Below, piece after piece: positions 61,101-64,000 of a stretch of DNA of 64,000 bases. The first letter of the stretch is position 1. Each line of letters starts with the position of its first letter. The stretch is from Cannabis sativa (Eukaryota; Streptophyta; Magnoliopsida; Rosales; Cannabaceae). Made by a program: the position numbers and the translations under genes. Under the pieces are notes generated by a model. The model worked only from the letters and a program-made list of their open reading frames with translations. It was not told the DNA's origin and did not search any database. The stretch is taken from positions 21,217,280-21,281,279 of the forward strand of contig NC_083605.1 in the NCBI RefSeq assembly GCF_029168945.1. The letters are read 5' to 3'.

Positions 61101-62060
61101 CTTTCTCTAGAGCCTCGGCCTTCACCGAGTCGAGCGGGCGTCTCTTTTGCTGTACAGGAGGCATGTCCGGGTTGACATTGAGTACATGGGTGATGACGTG
61201 AGGGCTTATGCCTGTCATGTCTTCTTGGCGCCATGCAAAGATGTCGATGGCGCCCTTCAGTGTTTTTATTATTTTGTCCTTTTCCTCCGGGTCCAGGTTC
61301 TTCCCTATCCGGAGTACTTTGGTGGAGTCGTCGTCGCACACTTGTATTTCTTCGACGTCCTCCATTGGTTCCACGACCGTTTCGGATCCTACACGAGGAT
61401 CCAACTCATCCTCTTCAGCTTTCTCTATCTCAGGGGACTCCCGGACCATAAGTACGGGTAGGTGAGTGGCAACATTGTAACATTGCCTTGCTTCCCCCTG
61501 ATTTCCCCTCACAGTTCCGACTCCGGCTTCCTGGGTAGGGAATTTTAGGCACAGATGTTGGATCGAAGTGATTGCACCAAAGTCCACTAGGGCCGGCCGG
61601 CCGAGGATCGCGTTGTAGGCTGTCGGACAGTCTACCACCACGAAGGTGCAATATTTAAATGTGCTTTGGGGAGTATCCGGGCACAGAGTAACCGGGAGCC
61701 TTACTTTTCCCATCGGGATAAGCGTCGTCCCGTTAAACCCCGTGAGCTGCGACCCACTAGGCGAGAGGTCCCGGTCGGTCAACCCTATCGCGGTGAAGGC
61801 TTCTTTGAAGAGCAGGTTCACGGAACTCCCATTGTCAATTAAGACTCTGGCCACCACTTTATTCGCGATGGGGGTCTCTATGACCAACGGGTCGTGATGA
61901 GGAAAACGCACCATCTTGGCGTCTTCTTCCGTGAATGTGATGGGTTGGTCCATCAGCCGAGGCCTTTGAGCTGGGAGTTGAGTAACTTCCCATATCTCAT
62001 TGTGTTTTGCGGCCTCGGCGTATCGTTTTCGCTCCTTGCGAGTGTTCCCTCCGATATGGG
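58147..62060 (-). pseudogene. Tat-type gypsy pol (PR-RT-RH-aRH-INT), 5'-truncated by LTR C
   Basis: Open on the minus strand from the break at 62060 to the stop at 58147; numbering below starts at the first ATG, 61953 (1268 codons). Protease LIDNGSSVNLLF (residues 38-49); RT with VCIDFTDLNKAFPKD, MDAYAGYNQIKM and YVDD (Tyr419); the usual gypsy RNase H; a second, plant-type RNase H starting VFVDGASNENGSGAG (Asp704) with NNEAEY and YSDSQLVV; integrase zinc region HEGFCGDHTGGP to CDSCQRY, core Asp991, Asp1051 and Glu1087 with the D-35-E spacing intact; a C-terminal domain GDMVLRRV. The frame extends 35 codons upstream (GGNTRKERKRYAEAAKH) as part of the gag-pol linker. All catalytic residues I can check are present. 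Only the insertion disables it. Confidence 0.93.
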
Positions 62061-63513
62061 TGTTGGGTTTTATGCCCTAAATAAAACTCTTTACAATCTG
62101 ATTAGTTATCAATATAAGAAATTTGAAGTGATTGATGTTTGCATGAATTTTACATGCCAATGGTTTAATATGTTTAATATGTTTATTACATTCATACACA
62201 CAAAATCAGTTAAATCCAGATCATATGTTTATTCACAATTATAGTATCGTCAACACAGCGGAATGTGATTGTGATCATATGAATCAAAAGTTTTGGTCCC
62301 TGTTTCATCAGTGTTATTGGATTTACACTAATGTGATAATCAGCGATGATGTGTACTTACACTTGGAGTAAGTGTTATGTTCTTTTCAGGACATTAGTAA
62401 AGTATACTAGTTTCGAATGTATGGAGTATACATTGGACTGGACCGATATTGCAACTAAGTTAAGATATTACAAACTTACCGTTATACATATCTTTCCCAG
62501 TCAATATCAGTAGTTGATCTTAAGATTAAAAGAATCTAAATCCTGATATGCTTAGGCTCAACTCAGGAGTACTATTCATGTTCTTAGATTTATTAGTTAA
62601 GCCTACCTTTGGGTCAGGGTGATATGTATATTTTGGGAACATGATAGTATGATTGAGTGGGAGTGCTGAACATAAATATGGAATCTATAGCTTCTACTGG
62701 TGTATAGAAGTCAAGTGATGATTCCCTTCGAGCTTAGCAAATAGAAGTAAATGGATGAGCTCTTGTTTAACTGACTAATTATTAGATCACTAAACACCAT
62801 TTACAGGTAGCTAAGTGTTTTAAGGGGCAAAATACATTGAGGGGTGAGAACGGTAAAGAAATCCCATCTTGATGTAAATCATCTATATAGAGGATCTTTG
62901 AATCACAATAAGATTATAACAATGGTTAAATGAGATAGTATATTGGTATCGTGAAACATACAATATGCTCTATATAAGTCTGAGAGTGCAATTCTAAGTT
63001 CTAAGAGTGGATTCAACGAAGAATTAATAAGTAGGAATTTACTTGGTAAATTTGGTTCACTTATTGGAAGCTCAGCATATAGATCCATTCACAACACATG
63101 CTTTCATTAGCCTTTCTGACAGAAATTTCTCTCTTCAGAAAACTGAGCCTTCATCACTCTCTACCTTGGCCGAAATCTCTCTCTCTCTTTTCCCTTCATC
63201 TTTTTCGTGACCCTAGTGAAAGAGTAAGTGCCCACACACAGCAAGCAGTAACTCAATCATAGATTGGAAGACTGTGAAGGATCAAAGCTTGAAGAAGAAG
63301 GAGATTCGGGCTCAGATCTTAATTATACTCTGCTACAGAAAGGAATCAAGGGTTAGAGATCTGAGTGGAAGGAGACATTTATTCCGCTGCATCAATGTAA
63401 GGTTTTCTTAACTTTATATGTGTTTATTTTATCGTTTTAGAAAGTTCATATTTAGGGTGTTAATAAACATACTTGTGAGTAGATCTAAGATCCTGGTAAA
63501 ATAATTCCCAACA
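62061..63513 (+). repeat. 5' LTR of Angela-like element C, inserted in the Tat pol
   Basis: 1453 bases, TGTTGGGTTTTATGCCC ... TTCCCAACA. It matches the reverse complement of the B LTR closely but lacks about 430 bases between 'catatagatccat' (63086) and 'tgacagaaatttctc' (63117). The LTR promoter region falls in the missing part. The element continues beyond the window. Confidence 0.9.
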
Positions 63514-63530
63514 ACTGGTATCAGAGCCAT
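63514..63530 (+). promoter_or_regulatory. primer binding site of element C
   Basis: ACTGGTATCAGAGCCAT, an intact tRNA-iMet site directly after the LTR. Confidence 0.9.
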
Positions 63531-63703
63531 GTTAATTGATTTACTTGCATGTAATTTGGACTTTAAAACGATTGTTTGTATGTTTTTTGGATTGTATCAT
63601 GTTGTATTGAGTGTTATTTGATGATTGATTGATGTTTGTGAAATTTTCGTGAAAAATAATTGTGATTTCGTTTCTGGAATTATTTTTATTGGATAGTATG
63701 GAA
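63531..63703 (+). other. leader of element C (start)
   Basis: Follows the leaders of D and A closely ('gattgattgatgtttgtg', 'ttttcgtgaaaaataattg', 'ctggaattatttttattgga') until an unrelated insert begins at 63704. Confidence 0.8.
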
Positions 63704-64000
63704 TAGGGGTGTTCACAAAGTATCCGATCCAATCCAATCCGCACGATCCAATCCAATCCAATCCGCAAAATGCGGATATCCGCACTTGTGCGGATTGGAT
63801 TGGATTGAAAAATCTAAAATCCGCACTTGTGCGGATTGGATGTTGTTTGACCTCAAAAAGTAACCGATCCAATCCAATCCGCACTTAATTATATATATTT
63901 TTAAAAAATTATAATATGTAATATATATTAATTAAAAAAAGACACAAACTTCTAATTTCTTAATCTTTTTTAATAATATATTGAGTTGGTACATTTTATT
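63704..64000. mobile_element. hAT-like MITE with GGATTGGATTGCG repeats, cut by the window end
   Basis: Starts TAGGGGTGTTCACAAAG, the end sequence common to hAT-type MITEs. It contains alternating direct and inverted copies of CCAATCCAATCCGCA, one pair forming GTGCGGAT...ATCCGCAC hairpins (63765-63840). The right end is outside the window. Confidence 0.55.

Larger units (their letters stand above)
52660..62060 (-). mobile_element. Tat-lineage Ty3/gypsy element G with antisense gene
   Basis: In plus coordinates: 3' LTR 52660-53436, PPT, the spliced antisense gene (53871-57654, plus strand), then pol on the minus strand (58147-62060). Pol is cut by LTR C at 62061, so gag and the 5' LTR are not in the window. 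A second RNase H and an antisense ORF between pol and the 3' LTR are hallmarks of the Tat group (Retand- and Ogre-like elements). GC content is well above its surroundings, which suggests fairly recent arrival. Confidence 0.9.

Noticed and set aside
62903..63088. Short frame conserved between LTR C and LTR B (46941-47168)
   Set aside because: It is shared because the LTRs are copies of each other. It has no start context, lies inside noncoding LTR and is not kept in LTRs A or D.

Overview
This is nuclear DNA from a flowering plant, most likely a dicot. It is AT-rich, its genes carry many GT-AG introns, and most of it consists of nested plant LTR retrotransposons. I cannot name the species from the sequence alone.

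Bases 1 to about 29,100 are the gene-bearing part. Two host genes can be rebuilt exon by exon: a nine-exon plastid histidinol-phosphate aminotransferase (HISN6/HPA type, 4714-11235, plus strand, 419 codons) and a nine-exon T-complex protein 11 (TCP11) family gene (23265-29075, minus strand, 975 codons). The TCP11 gene is open from start to stop but lacks the central coiled-coil segment normally found in plant TCP11 proteins. Just upstream of HISN6 lies an orphan first exon of a mitochondrial alanine aminotransferase. Between the genes are an Athila-type Ty3/gypsy remnant, a Mutator-like MITE with a 9-bp target duplication, an AT-rich array, and a nearly intact Ale-type Ty1/copia element (17840-22771) whose single gag-pol frame is broken by one TAA. 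HISN6 intron 8 contains a U2 snRNA pseudogene.

Bases 29,100-64,000 are a retrotransposon nest. A LINE ORF1 is cut by a plus-strand Angela-like copia element (D). D's protease is cut by a minus-strand relative (A), whose 5' LTR is cut by a plus-strand LTR (E). E is cut by a second minus-strand copy (B, with an open gag). B's leader is cut by a minus-strand Tat-lineage Ty3/gypsy element (G), whose pol is cut by another plus-strand copia element (C). C's leader carries a short repeat-rich element at the window edge.

Element G has two coding units that converge tail to tail. One is a long PR-RT-RNaseH-second RNaseH-integrase frame on the minus strand. The other is a spliced antisense gene on the plus strand, with its own TATA box, a 5'-UTR intron, two coding introns and a C-terminal coiled coil. 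Only HISN6 and TCP11 look like host genes; nearly everything else is retroelement sequence at different stages of decay.
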